Part shown: positions 1 to 7,138 of the stretch, one piece after another | Layout of the letters: the number at the start of each line of letters is the position of its first letter | Position numbering within the stretch: the stretch's first letter is position 1 | Assembly: GCA_038247995.1 (NCBI GenBank) | Contig: JBBRUG010000049.1 | Coordinates: 1-23,486, forward strand | Length of the DNA: 23,486 bases | Source: JBBRUG01 sp038247995 | GTDB lineage: Bacteria; Chloroflexota; Chloroflexia; Chloroflexales; Chloroflexaceae | Reading direction: 5' to 3' | Notes under the pieces: generated by a model | Seen by the model: only the letters and a program-made list of their open reading frames with translations | What the model was told of the DNA's origin: nothing | The model's database searches: none | Position numbers and translations under genes: made by a program

Positions 1-7
1 CTCCCGC

Positions 8-1240
8 TCATGCAGTTGATCCCGGAACCCTGGCCAAAAAGTCTTGACACGCATGGTGCACGTCCTCCGACCGACCAACCGCATCAGAAAGCGGCCGAGC
101 AAAAACCCTACACCTGAGAGCTGCCCTCTTCTCCCGCACGGGGAGAAGAGGGGGCGCCACAGATTGCGCGTCCTGATGCTGTACGATCCCGCTCCAGGCC
201 TCCAGCAGCCGCGCATTCGCGTCCGGGCGGCGCGGCGCAACCCGCACCCAAGCCGGCAACCCGAATGAGGCGCAGTCGCGCACGAGGCAACCCCGACGGA
301 GCAACGCCGCGCGAGTGGCTGCGCCGTCGCCGGTTTGTACCAGCATGAAGGGCAGTCCGCCGCGCCGGATCGGCAGGCCCAGCGCAGTGAGATCGGCGTA
401 CAGCGCGTCGCTCGCCGCCCACAGTTGCGGAATGCTCGTCGGTAAAAACGTTGTTGCCCTAAGCGCCGCCAATCCGGCGGCCTGGGCCGCGCTGTTCACG
501 CTCCAGGTCGATTGGTACGCCCCAATCTGTTGCACCAGTTCGGGCGTTGCCAGCAGGTAGCCGAGGCGTAAGCCGGCCAGGGCATAACTTTTGGTCAGTG
601 AATGCAGCTCGATGAGCTGAGGCAACCCACTATACAGGTATGCTTCAGGATCGCGCTGCAATGCGGTGTATGACCGATCCAGCACAAGGTATCCACCAAA
701 TGCGGCACACTGATCGTGCAACAGCCCGATCAGATCGGCGCTGGCGGCCACCCCAGTCGGGTTGTTCGGGCTACAGAGCCAGATCACCTGAGGGCGCGTG
801 CGGGCGATGATTAGCTTCAGCGCCTCGCCATCGGGTTGGAATGCAGCCCCCGGGTGGCTCGCTACTTCGATCACACGCGCCCCGGCGAGCCGGCTGGCAT
901 GTGCATATTCGCCATACGTCGGCCCAATCGCCAGCGCCACGGCTTCCGGTTGCAAGAACGTGCGCGCAATCAGGTGGATCAGTTCGTTGGCTCCGTTGCC
1001 GACCAGGAGGCGGGTTGCGGCAACCTGATACTGTGCGGCCAGGGCAATGCGCAGTGCGCGACAACTGCGATCCGGATAGGGCGCCGGATCGAGTGCAGCC
1101 AGGGCCGCCGGCACTTCCGGCGGCGGGCCGAAGGGGTTGATGTTGCTGCTGAAATCGAGCAGATCCTCAGGCTGTAGATCGAGCGCCGCCAGTTCGCTGT
1201 GATCGAGCGCGCCGTGCGCTACGGGTTCGTGCGCGCCCAT
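8..1240 (-). CDS. cobD: L-threonine-O-3-phosphate decarboxylase (CobD/CobC family)
   Basis: PLP-dependent fold-type I enzyme of about 410 residues. The family makes (R)-1-aminopropan-2-ol O-phosphate, the side-chain precursor that CbiB attaches to adenosylcobyric acid. Visible features are the N-terminal DFSSNINPFGPP typical of the family, PNNPTG at about residue 158, an Asp in LVLDRSY near 188, and the PLP lysine in SLTKSYALAGLRLGY at about K217. I chose the ATG at 1240 because GGAGG lies five bases upstream; an earlier in-frame ATG at 1279 has no such site. The gene overlaps the end of cobU by 22 bp and is the last operon gene in view. The family-like part ends near NARLLEAW. A tail of about 60 residues follows, encoded partly by a perfect palindrome, and is probably not part of the enzyme fold. 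Function confidence is high; tail function is unknown. Confidence 0.92.
   Translation of the reverse strand: MGAHEPVAHGALDHSELAALDLQPEDLLDFSSNINPFGPPPEVPAALAALDPAPYPDRSCRALRIALAAQYQVAATRLLVGNGANELIHLIARTFLQPEAVALAIGPTYGEYAHASRLAGARVIEVASHPGAAFQPDGEALKLIIARTRPQVIWLCSPNNPTGVAASADLIGLLHDQCAAFGGYLVLDRSYTALQRDPEAYLYSGLPQLIELHSLTKSYALAGLRLGYLLATPELVQQIGAYQSTWSVNSAAQAAGLAALRATTFLPTSIPQLWAASDALYADLTALGLPIRRGGLPFMLVQTGDGAATRAALLRRGCLVRDCASFGLPAWVRVAPRRPDANARLLEAWSGIVQHQDAQSVAPPLLPVREKRAALRCRVFARPLSDAVGRSEDVHHACQDFLARVPGSTA
124..152. repeat. Perfect palindrome (12-bp stem, 5-base loop) inside the cobD 3' end
   Basis: CCCTCTTCTCCC at 124-135 pairs exactly with GGGAGAAGAGGG at 141-152 around the loop GCACG. 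The hairpin lies in the coding frame of the cobD C-terminal tail. It resembles small dispersed palindromic elements of the CCCTCTCCC/GGGAGAGGG type found between bacterial genes. There is no T-run next to it, so it is a poor intrinsic terminator. It may be a REP-like element read through by cobD. Confidence 0.7.
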
Positions 1241-1776
1241 GCCGCCTCCAGGGCTTTGATCTCGACCGGGATGCCACAAACCAGCAGGTAGGTTTCGGCA
1301 GCGGCGGCAGCTACCTGTTGATTCGCCCGGCCCAATAGATCGCGGTAGATCCGCCCGAGCGGGTAGGCCGGCACGATGCCCATGCCCACTTCGTTCGTCA
1401 CGATGATCAGGGTCAGGTCGCGTTCATGCGCGGCAGCCAGGATCGCCGCTACTTCTTGCTCGACGCTTGGCTGCGGGTTAGCTTCATTGGCCAGGAGCAG
1501 GTTACTCACCAGCAGCGCCAGGCAATCGAGCAGCACAACACTGCCCGGCGCAAGCGTAGCCAGCAGCGGCGCCACGGCGAGCGGCGTTTCGTGGGTGATC
1601 CACGTTGCCGGGCGGCGCACTTGGTGCAGGCCGATCCGTGCGCGCATCTCGTCGTCGCGGGCCTCGGCGGTGGCAATGTAGATCACCTGCTCGCCACACT
1701 GCGCCGCGTACTGTTCAGCGCGGGCGCTCTTGCCGCTGCGCGCCCCGCCGGTAAACAGAACGATCCGATGCTTCAT
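1219..1776 (-). CDS. cobU: Adenosylcobinamide kinase / adenosylcobinamide-phosphate guanylyltransferase
   Basis: Bifunctional cytosolic enzyme of 185 residues, the usual family length. CobU phosphorylates adenosylcobinamide and then transfers GMP to give adenosyl-GDP-cobinamide, the activated form used by CobS. The P-loop is TGGARSGKS at residues 9-17. The guanylylated histidine corresponds to His51 in RIGLHQVRRP. The family motifs LLDCLALLVSNLL and TNEVGMGIVP are present. The ATG at 1776 overlaps the stop of the upstream cbiX-like gene as ATGA, the classic sign of coupled translation. An in-frame ATG at 1806 would lie inside the upstream gene and is less likely. The downstream cobD start overlaps by 22 bp. 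Identification is confident. Confidence 0.95.
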   Translation of the reverse strand: MKHRIVLFTGGARSGKSARAEQYAAQCGEQVIYIATAEARDDEMRARIGLHQVRRPATWITHETPLAVAPLLATLAPGSVVLLDCLALLVSNLLLANEANPQPSVEQEVAAILAAAHERDLTLIIVTNEVGMGIVPAYPLGRIYRDLLGRANQQVAAAAAETYLLVCGIPVEIKALEAAWARTNP

Positions 1777-3206
1777 GGCGAACCCGCTTGCAGATGTTCC
1801 TGCCAATAGTGATGGGTCTTTGCGACAGCCGTAATCACATTGCGGATCTCCGCTTCCAGTTGAAACGCCGGCCCGGCAGGCACAAAGAGCAGTTTGCCCT
1901 CACGCCGAACGCTGATATTCTCGACCACAATCGCGCGCAGCAACCAGAGCGCCATCGCCTCGCTCGTACAATTCAGGCCCACCCAGCCAGGGGCGCCATC
2001 TGTGATGATCGGCAACCCAGTCACCAGGGCCAACCCGCGCGCAAGTTCGGCCACAACGCGCTGATAAGCCGCCGGCTGCGCAGCGACTGCCTCCGCCGTC
2101 ACGGGTTCCAGCAACACGCCGCAATGCGGTGGGCCTCCGGCCAGGGCGAGTTCACAGAAGGGGCTGTCTGGGTCGTCCTGACCCCACATCTGATCCCAGG
2201 CGACGTTGCCTGCGGCGTCGTAGACAAATGCGGCGCCCGCCATCGGCGCGACACTCACCGTGACGTTGCCCTGATAGCGCGGGGGCAGGATGCTTTGGAC
2301 AGGAGCGTGGCTGTGCCCATGCGGCCGCGTGGGGACGAAACCGCGCACTCCAGGGCTGTGGACTGTGGCTTGCGGGCGATCGTAATCGGCCTCAAAGCCC
2401 GGCATCAACTGGCGGTAGGTACACACATCGCAGTTCATCGTAGCGGTGCCGCTGAGCGCCTCGGTGTAACGCTGGTTAATGGCGGCGATGACGCCGGCGT
2501 GGACGCCCAGATGTTTGGCAAGCCGGATTGGCACAGCGCTGTGGCGGCGTTGGGCGGCCTCGACGAACATACCAACCCGCTGCTGAACCCGCCCGCTGAA
2601 GAGCAGATAGGGCAGCACAATCACCTGGCGCGCGCCCAGGGCGATACAGCGGGCAATGGTTGTTGCCGGATCGGGTTGGCCCAAACCATAAAAGCCGTAC
2701 TCGACCCAGCCATACTCACGGCCTTCCCAGAGCAGGCGGGCCAGCCGGGCCACCTCGGCATTGCTGTCGGGGTCGCTCCGGCCCTGCCCAATGATCGCCA
2801 GGGCGGTTTCTGGCCAGGGAATACTGAGGTCGGCTGCGGCGCGGGCTTGGTCGGCGCGCTCGGCCAGGGTACGCACCAGGGCGTATTGGGCATTGAGCGG
2901 AGTGCCATAGTGAAAAGTTATTGCGGGCCAACGCCGGCGCGCCAGGTTGATCGCCGTGGGCATGGCGTTCTTCTGGTGATCGGCGGCGCCAAGCAGCAGC
3001 GGCAGCGCCACAATCTGCTGGAAGCCGGCCTGCGCGCATGCCTCAATGGCCTCGTCGAGGGTCGGCTCAGCGGCTGCGAGGAAACATGGCTGCACAAAAA
3101 CCGTCAACTGGTCGCTCAACAATCCGGCAAGCCGGCTAAGCTCGGCCTGGCCCGCCGCGTCAGGGGCCTGAGCAATCAGTAAGAGCGCGATCCGATCAGT
3201 AGGCAT
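1773..3206 (-). CDS. cbiX: Long CbiX-like cobaltochelatase homologue with unassigned C-terminal domain
   Basis: About 477 residues, against roughly 300 for long CbiX proteins. Two CbiX-type halves are visible. The first spans about residues 5-125, with GAADHQKNAMP carrying His77. The second spans about 135-250, with GQGRSDPDSNAEVARLARL and the VLPYLLFSGRVQQR strand. Next come MNCDVC at about 257-262, matching the MXCXXC Fe-S motif of long CbiX, and a His-rich stretch HGHSH at 296-300. The usual first-half HG(S/T) histidine is replaced (LLLIAQAPDAAG), so standard chelatase activity is uncertain. Residues from about 312 onward, with GGPPHCGVLLEP, GAPGWVGLNC and AIVVENISVRREG, form a domain I cannot assign. 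The ATG at 3206 has AGGA upstream; the ATG at 3239 does not. By family, the role is cobalt insertion into sirohydrochlorin. Confidence 0.82.
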   Translation of the reverse strand: MPTDRIALLLIAQAPDAAGQAELSRLAGLLSDQLTVFVQPCFLAAAEPTLDEAIEACAQAGFQQIVALPLLLGAADHQKNAMPTAINLARRRWPAITFHYGTPLNAQYALVRTLAERADQARAAADLSIPWPETALAIIGQGRSDPDSNAEVARLARLLWEGREYGWVEYGFYGLGQPDPATTIARCIALGARQVIVLPYLLFSGRVQQRVGMFVEAAQRRHSAVPIRLAKHLGVHAGVIAAINQRYTEALSGTATMNCDVCTYRQLMPGFEADYDRPQATVHSPGVRGFVPTRPHGHSHAPVQSILPPRYQGNVTVSVAPMAGAAFVYDAAGNVAWDQMWGQDDPDSPFCELALAGGPPHCGVLLEPVTAEAVAAQPAAYQRVVAELARGLALVTGLPIITDGAPGWVGLNCTSEAMALWLLRAIVVENISVRREGKLLFVPAGPAFQLEAEIRNVITAVAKTHHYWQEHLQAGSP

Positions 3207-3270
3207 AACAGCACTTTCCTGAGTCAATATGGGCGTCATCGGTCAGATGCAAGCAAACTTCGTTCACCGA

Positions 3271-4287
3271 CTACGACCTGGCGCCCAGCATAAGCGCAAA
3301 GCCGAGCAAAACAACCGTGATCCGGGCAATTCGGCGCGCCTCGGCGATTAGGGCGGCATCGGGTTGGCGTAAGCCGTTGCCCAGGGTGTAGTGATCGCGC
3401 TTGGTGAGCGTGGTATCCAGCGCACCGGCCATTGTCGCCATGGGCCAACCGGCGTTGGGCGAGGCGGTACGGCCGGCGTCGCGCAGGGCAACCTGCCAGG
3501 CGAGTGCGCCCCGCCCGTTCACGCACTGCGCCGCGAGGGCGAGCAATGCTGCCGTCAGGCGGGCCGGCAGCAGGTTGAACAGATCATCGAGGCGGGCGGC
3601 GGCTTTGCCCAGATCTTCGTAACGCGGATTGCGATAGCCCCACATGGCGTCGGCGGTATTGGTGAGCCGGTAGATCGTCAGCCCCGGCAGGCCACCTACG
3701 CAATACGCCAGCAACGGCGCCATCAGGCTGTCGGACAGATTCTCGGCCAGCGACTCGATTGCGGCCGCCGCTACTTCGGCGGCGGTCAGTTCCGCCGTGG
3801 GCCGGCTGACCAGGTGCCAACTGAGCAACCGCCGCGCCTCGGCCAGATTATCTTGCTCCAAGGCGGCCTGCACCTCACCGACAGCGCGATCCAGCCCCCG
3901 GTAGGCCAGCAGGGTTGAGGCGGCCAACCCTTGGAGGAGCATGTGCCGTGGGATCAGCGCCGTCACGCCGCCGCCAAGCGTAATGCTAGCGGCCAGCCAG
4001 GTTGCGCCCAAGACCCGCCGCGCCGGAGCGTGCTGCGGAGCCAGCCGTTCACCCAACGTGAACCAATTGCCGAACGCCACCACCGGATGCCATGCGTTCG
4101 GCGGGTCGCCCAGCAGCGCATCAACGGCCAGCGCGATCAGCAGCGTACGGCTGCGCAGAGTAAGTATAGCCGGATCTGCATTATGCAAGATCGCCACATT
4201 CGCCAGCGGGCATGGCCCCAGGCATCCGCCCTGGTTCAGATGCACCTGGTTGCGCAGCTTGCGCCGTTTGCGGCGTTCGTGGCTCAA
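3271..4287 (-). CDS. cbiB: Adenosylcobinamide-phosphate synthase CbiB with half-ferredoxin N-terminus
   Basis: Integral membrane protein of 338 residues. CbiB condenses adenosylcobyric acid with aminopropanol phosphate. Signature sequences are AVDALLGDPPNAWHPVVAFG, the ESLAENLSDSLMAPLLAY segment, LTNTADAMWGYRNPRYEDLG, and the C-terminal SPNAGWPMATMAGAL. The start is read as TTG at 4287, which overlaps the cobO stop as TTGA and has AAAGGGA about eight bases upstream; no in-frame ATG precedes the conserved core. The first 38 residues are not normal for CbiB. They include GGCLGPCPLANVAIL and resemble the C-terminal half of a thioredoxin-like [2Fe-2S] ferredoxin. Internal GTG or TTG starts near residues 31-34 would remove them. 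The enzyme call is secure; the role of the N-terminus is open. Confidence 0.93.
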   Translation of the reverse strand: MSHERRKRRKLRNQVHLNQGGCLGPCPLANVAILHNADPAILTLRSRTLLIALAVDALLGDPPNAWHPVVAFGNWFTLGERLAPQHAPARRVLGATWLAASITLGGGVTALIPRHMLLQGLAASTLLAYRGLDRAVGEVQAALEQDNLAEARRLLSWHLVSRPTAELTAAEVAAAAIESLAENLSDSLMAPLLAYCVGGLPGLTIYRLTNTADAMWGYRNPRYEDLGKAAARLDDLFNLLPARLTAALLALAAQCVNGRGALAWQVALRDAGRTASPNAGWPMATMAGALDTTLTKRDHYTLGNGLRQPDAALIAEARRIARITVVLLGFALMLGARS

Positions 4288-5309
4288 AACTCGATCCCTT
4301 TCTGCGCCTTAATGCCCTGATCGCCGAAGGGGTGCTTGATCTCGCGCATCTCGGTTACCAGGTCGGCCGCATCAATCAAGACTTGCGGCGCGTCGCGGCC
4401 GGTAATGATCAGGTGCAGCATTGGCGGCTTGTGGGCCTGGAGCCAGGCCACCACTTCGGCGGGATCAAGCCAGCCGAAGTGCAGCACATAGGTGAACTCA
4501 TCGAGCAGAAAGATGTCGTAATCGCCCGACCCAATCCGCTCCTTCGCCACCTCCCAGCCGTGCAGCGCCTTAGCCTGCGTCTCGTCCATATCGCGGCTCG
4601 TCCACGTCCAGCCGTCGCCCATCGGGGTGAGCTTCACGCCCATGCGCTCCAGGGCGCGCAATTCGCCATAATTGGCGTTGGCATGCTTGAAGAACTGGAT
4701 GCCGCCGACGCGCATGTCACGGCCCCAGGCCCGCGTCAGGATGCCCAGCGCCGCCGTGGTTTTGCCTTTGCCGTTGCCGGTATTCACCAGCAACAAGCCT
4801 TTTTGTTTGCGTTTGGCCCGCGCCGCCTTGCGCCGCGCTTCGGATTCGGTTGTGGAACTGAGTTGGGTGCTGGCCGGTTCGGGCGCTCCTTCAGCATCTT
4901 CGCCGTTCTGCTCCAGGTCGTCGCCGCTCTGATCCGGGGTGTAGGCGGTTTCGTCGGCTGCTTCCGGCGCAGCGCTCTGGCGATGGAACACGTGCTCCGC
5001 TACCGGTTGCCCGCCGATCAGGTGTTCATAGACGATCCGTTCCAACAGCGCCGCATCGACATGGTGGTACCAGATCCCGTCAGGGTAGACCACAACAATC
5101 GGCCCGCCCTGGCACACGCCGAGGCAGCCGCTGAGCGTACACTTCACCCGCGCCGGGTTGCGCAGTTTGGTCAGGCCAAGCGGTTGGGCCAGTTCACGGA
5201 AGCGCTGCTGGAGGTGCGCGGCGGCCTCCGGGTCGGCGCAATCGCCGTGTTCGCAGATCAGCAGGTGGCGAGCGTAGGGCCGCATAACGGGCGCAGATTG
5301 TTCAGACAT
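4284..5309 (-). CDS. cobO: Corrinoid adenosyltransferase CobO fused to a [2Fe-2S] ferredoxin domain
   Basis: 341 residues. The N-terminal domain (about 10-95) looks like a thioredoxin-fold [2Fe-2S] ferredoxin: LLICEHGDC carries C19 and C24, and SGCLGVCQGGPIVVVYPDG carries C62 and C66. A charged, low-complexity linker follows (about 112-170, ending in a KRKQK-rich stretch). The C-terminal domain is CobO/BtuR, with P-loop GNGKGKTTAALG at about 178-189, the GIQFFKHANANYGE segment, and LLDEFTYVLHFGWL. CobO/BtuR moves the adenosyl group of ATP onto Co(I) corrinoid. Since the substrate must first be reduced to Co(I), an attached iron-sulfur domain could supply the electron; that is inference. The ATG at 5309 has GAGG seven bases upstream and overlaps btuD by 8 bp. 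The stop overlaps the cbiB start. Confidence 0.93.
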   Translation of the reverse strand: MSEQSAPVMRPYARHLLICEHGDCADPEAAAHLQQRFRELAQPLGLTKLRNPARVKCTLSGCLGVCQGGPIVVVYPDGIWYHHVDAALLERIVYEHLIGGQPVAEHVFHRQSAAPEAADETAYTPDQSGDDLEQNGEDAEGAPEPASTQLSSTTESEARRKAARAKRKQKGLLLVNTGNGKGKTTAALGILTRAWGRDMRVGGIQFFKHANANYGELRALERMGVKLTPMGDGWTWTSRDMDETQAKALHGWEVAKERIGSGDYDIFLLDEFTYVLHFGWLDPAEVVAWLQAHKPPMLHLIITGRDAPQVLIDAADLVTEMREIKHPFGDQGIKAQKGIEF

Positions 5310-6099
5310 GTGAAACCTCGTTGAGTGCAGGCATTAATGGCGTGATCAGCGGTGTGCCATAGATGGGATGCACGCTTACCGCAACCAGTACTTCATAGGC
5401 GCGTAACAACAGGTCGGCATTGAGCACGGCGGACGGCGGGCCGAAGGCCAACAACTGCCCCTGGGCCAGCAGCGCGATTCGGTCGGCCACAAGCGCGGCC
5501 TGGTTGAGGTCGTGCAGGGTAACAACGACGGTTAGCCCATTCTGGTGCGCCAGGCGTTGGGCCAGGCTAAGGATCGCCACCTGGTATTTCAGGTCGAGCG
5601 CGGCGGTCGGTTCGTCGAGCAGCAGCACCTGTGGCTCCTGGGCCAGCGCCCGCGCCAGGATCACTCGCCGTTGTTCGCCCCCCGAAAGGTCGGCCAGGAG
5701 CCTTTCGCGCAGGTGCGCCACGCCGGTGCGCTCCAGCGCCTGCTCGACTGCCGCGCGGTCAACTGCCGTCAGCGGCAATAGCCAACCCCGATGCGGCGCA
5801 CGGCCGAGCGCCACAAGTTGTTCTACCGTCAGCGGCGCGGGCGTGGCCATCTGGGGCGCCAGCGCGAGTTGGCGGGTCAGAGCGCGTGGGGTGAGACTGG
5901 TCAGGGTGTGGCCGTCGAGCAGCGCCGCGCCGCCCGAGGGCTGTAGCAAGCGAGCCAACGCACGCAGCAGAGTTGTTTTGCCGGCGCCGTTCGGGCCGAT
6001 CAGCGCCAACACCTCGCCCGGTTGCGCCGCCAAACTCACCCGCTCAACAACCGTGCGCCCGCCCAGCGTACAGCTCAATGTGGCAGCTTCTAACCGCAT
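5302..6099 (-). CDS. btuD: Cobalamin ABC transporter ATP-binding protein
   Basis: 265-residue ATPase of the FecE/BtuD type that powers corrinoid import through BtuC at the inner face of the membrane. Walker A is GPNGAGKTT at 35-43, the Q-loop lies in ALAPQMATPA, the signature is LSGGEQRR at 138-145, Walker B is LLLDEPTAALD at 159-169, and the switch His is H196 in VVTLHDLNQ. The ATG at 6099 is preceded by GGAAAGG. It lies 37 bp after btuC and overlaps cobO by 8 bp. The riboswitch upstream and the corrinoid genes downstream favour B12 over siderophore as substrate; sequence alone could not separate these. Confidence 0.92.
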   Translation of the reverse strand: MRLEAATLSCTLGGRTVVERVSLAAQPGEVLALIGPNGAGKTTLLRALARLLQPSGGAALLDGHTLTSLTPRALTRQLALAPQMATPAPLTVEQLVALGRAPHRGWLLPLTAVDRAAVEQALERTGVAHLRERLLADLSGGEQRRVILARALAQEPQVLLLDEPTAALDLKYQVAILSLAQRLAHQNGLTVVVTLHDLNQAALVADRIALLAQGQLLAFGPPSAVLNADLLLRAYEVLVAVSVHPIYGTPLITPLMPALNEVSHV

Positions 6100-6136
6100 C
6101 TAGCACCTTTCCTCAGTTTGCAGTCCGCGCTCCGCT

Positions 6137-7138
6137 TTACCGCCGCCGCAACAGCCAGAGAAACAACGGGCCGCCCAGTAGTGCGGTGAGAATCCCCACC
6201 GGCAATTCGAGCGGGGCGACAATGCTCCGGGCCACACTATCGGCCAAGACGAGCAGCAATGCGCCGATCAGGGCACTGGCCGGGATGAGGCGGGCGTGGC
6301 CGCTGCCGCAGATCAGCCGGGCCAGGTGCGGAGCGATCAGGCCAACGAACCCGACGATCCCACTGGCGGCGACGGCGGCGGCAGTTGCCAGGCTGGCCGC
6401 CACCACGATCACGCCGCGGGCCTGGGCGAGCGGTAACCCGAGGCTGCGCGCCGTTTCTTCGCCGGTGCTGAGCGCGTCGAGCGGGCGCGCCATTAGCCAG
6501 AGCACGCCCAGGCCAAGCAGCAACGCCGGGCCGCTCAGAAGCAGGTGGCCCCAACTACGCCCTGCGAAGCCGCCCAGCAACCAGGCGAAAATCTCGGGGA
6601 GTTGGCGGTCGTTGAGCAGCATTAGCAGCGAAACCAGCGCCGAGAGCACGGTGCTGAGCGCCGCCCCGGCCAGCAGCAGCGCGATTACCGATGCATCATT
6701 CCCGGAGGCCGCGATTATGTAAACAACCAGCACAGCCAGGAGCGCGCCCACAAATGCCGCCAACGGCACTGAGAGCGGCATCCAGCCCGCGGCGCCGCCG
6801 ATAATCGCCAGTGTTGCGCCGAGCGCCGCCCCGCCCGACGCGCCGATCACAAACGGATCGGCCAGTGGGTTACGAAACAGGCCCTGAAATGCCGCCCCGG
6901 CCCCGGCCAATCCCGCGCCGACCAAGGCCGCCAGCAGCACGCGGGCCAGGCGTAAATCCCAGACGATCGCTACATCCGCCGGACGCACGGCCGGATCATT
7001 GGGGCTGAGCAGCGCCCCCAGCACCCGTTCCGGCGCAAGGGCTACGCCGCCCACACCCAGGCTGAGCAGCATAACCACGGCCAGAACGCTCGTCAGCAGA
7101 GTGGCCCAGAGCAGGCTAGGTGCGGCGCGGCGGGTCAC
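6137..7138 (-). CDS. btuC: Cobalamin ABC transporter permease (FecCD family)
   Basis: 333-residue, strongly hydrophobic membrane protein with roughly ten transmembrane stretches, as in BtuC. Typical FecCD segments include GAGLAGAGAAFQGLFRNPLA, DPFVIGASGGAALGA, LLLAGAALSTVLSALVSLL, and the C-terminal GFVGLIAPHLARLICGSGH, which contains the region that contacts the ATPase. The start is GTG at 7138, which overlaps the btuF stop as GTGA, so translation is probably coupled. It forms the transmembrane channel of the importer encoded with btuF and btuD. Substrate assignment to corrinoid rests on the operon and its riboswitch. Confidence 0.92.
   Translation of the reverse strand: MTRRAAPSLLWATLLTSVLAVVMLLSLGVGGVALAPERVLGALLSPNDPAVRPADVAIVWDLRLARVLLAALVGAGLAGAGAAFQGLFRNPLADPFVIGASGGAALGATLAIIGGAAGWMPLSVPLAAFVGALLAVLVVYIIAASGNDASVIALLLAGAALSTVLSALVSLLMLLNDRQLPEIFAWLLGGFAGRSWGHLLLSGPALLLGLGVLWLMARPLDALSTGEETARSLGLPLAQARGVIVVAASLATAAAVAASGIVGFVGLIAPHLARLICGSGHARLIPASALIGALLLVLADSVARSIVAPLELPVGILTALLGGPLFLWLLRRR

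Noticed and set aside
1788..3182. Long open frame on the plus strand opposite the cbiX-like gene (464 codons)
   Set aside because: It is the antisense of a clearly conserved gene, has no family motifs, and reflects codon bias in GC-rich DNA.
4212..5324. 370-codon open frame on the plus strand opposite cobO
   Set aside because: It mirrors cobO; the cobO P-loop, ferredoxin cysteines and ribosome-binding site show which strand is coding.
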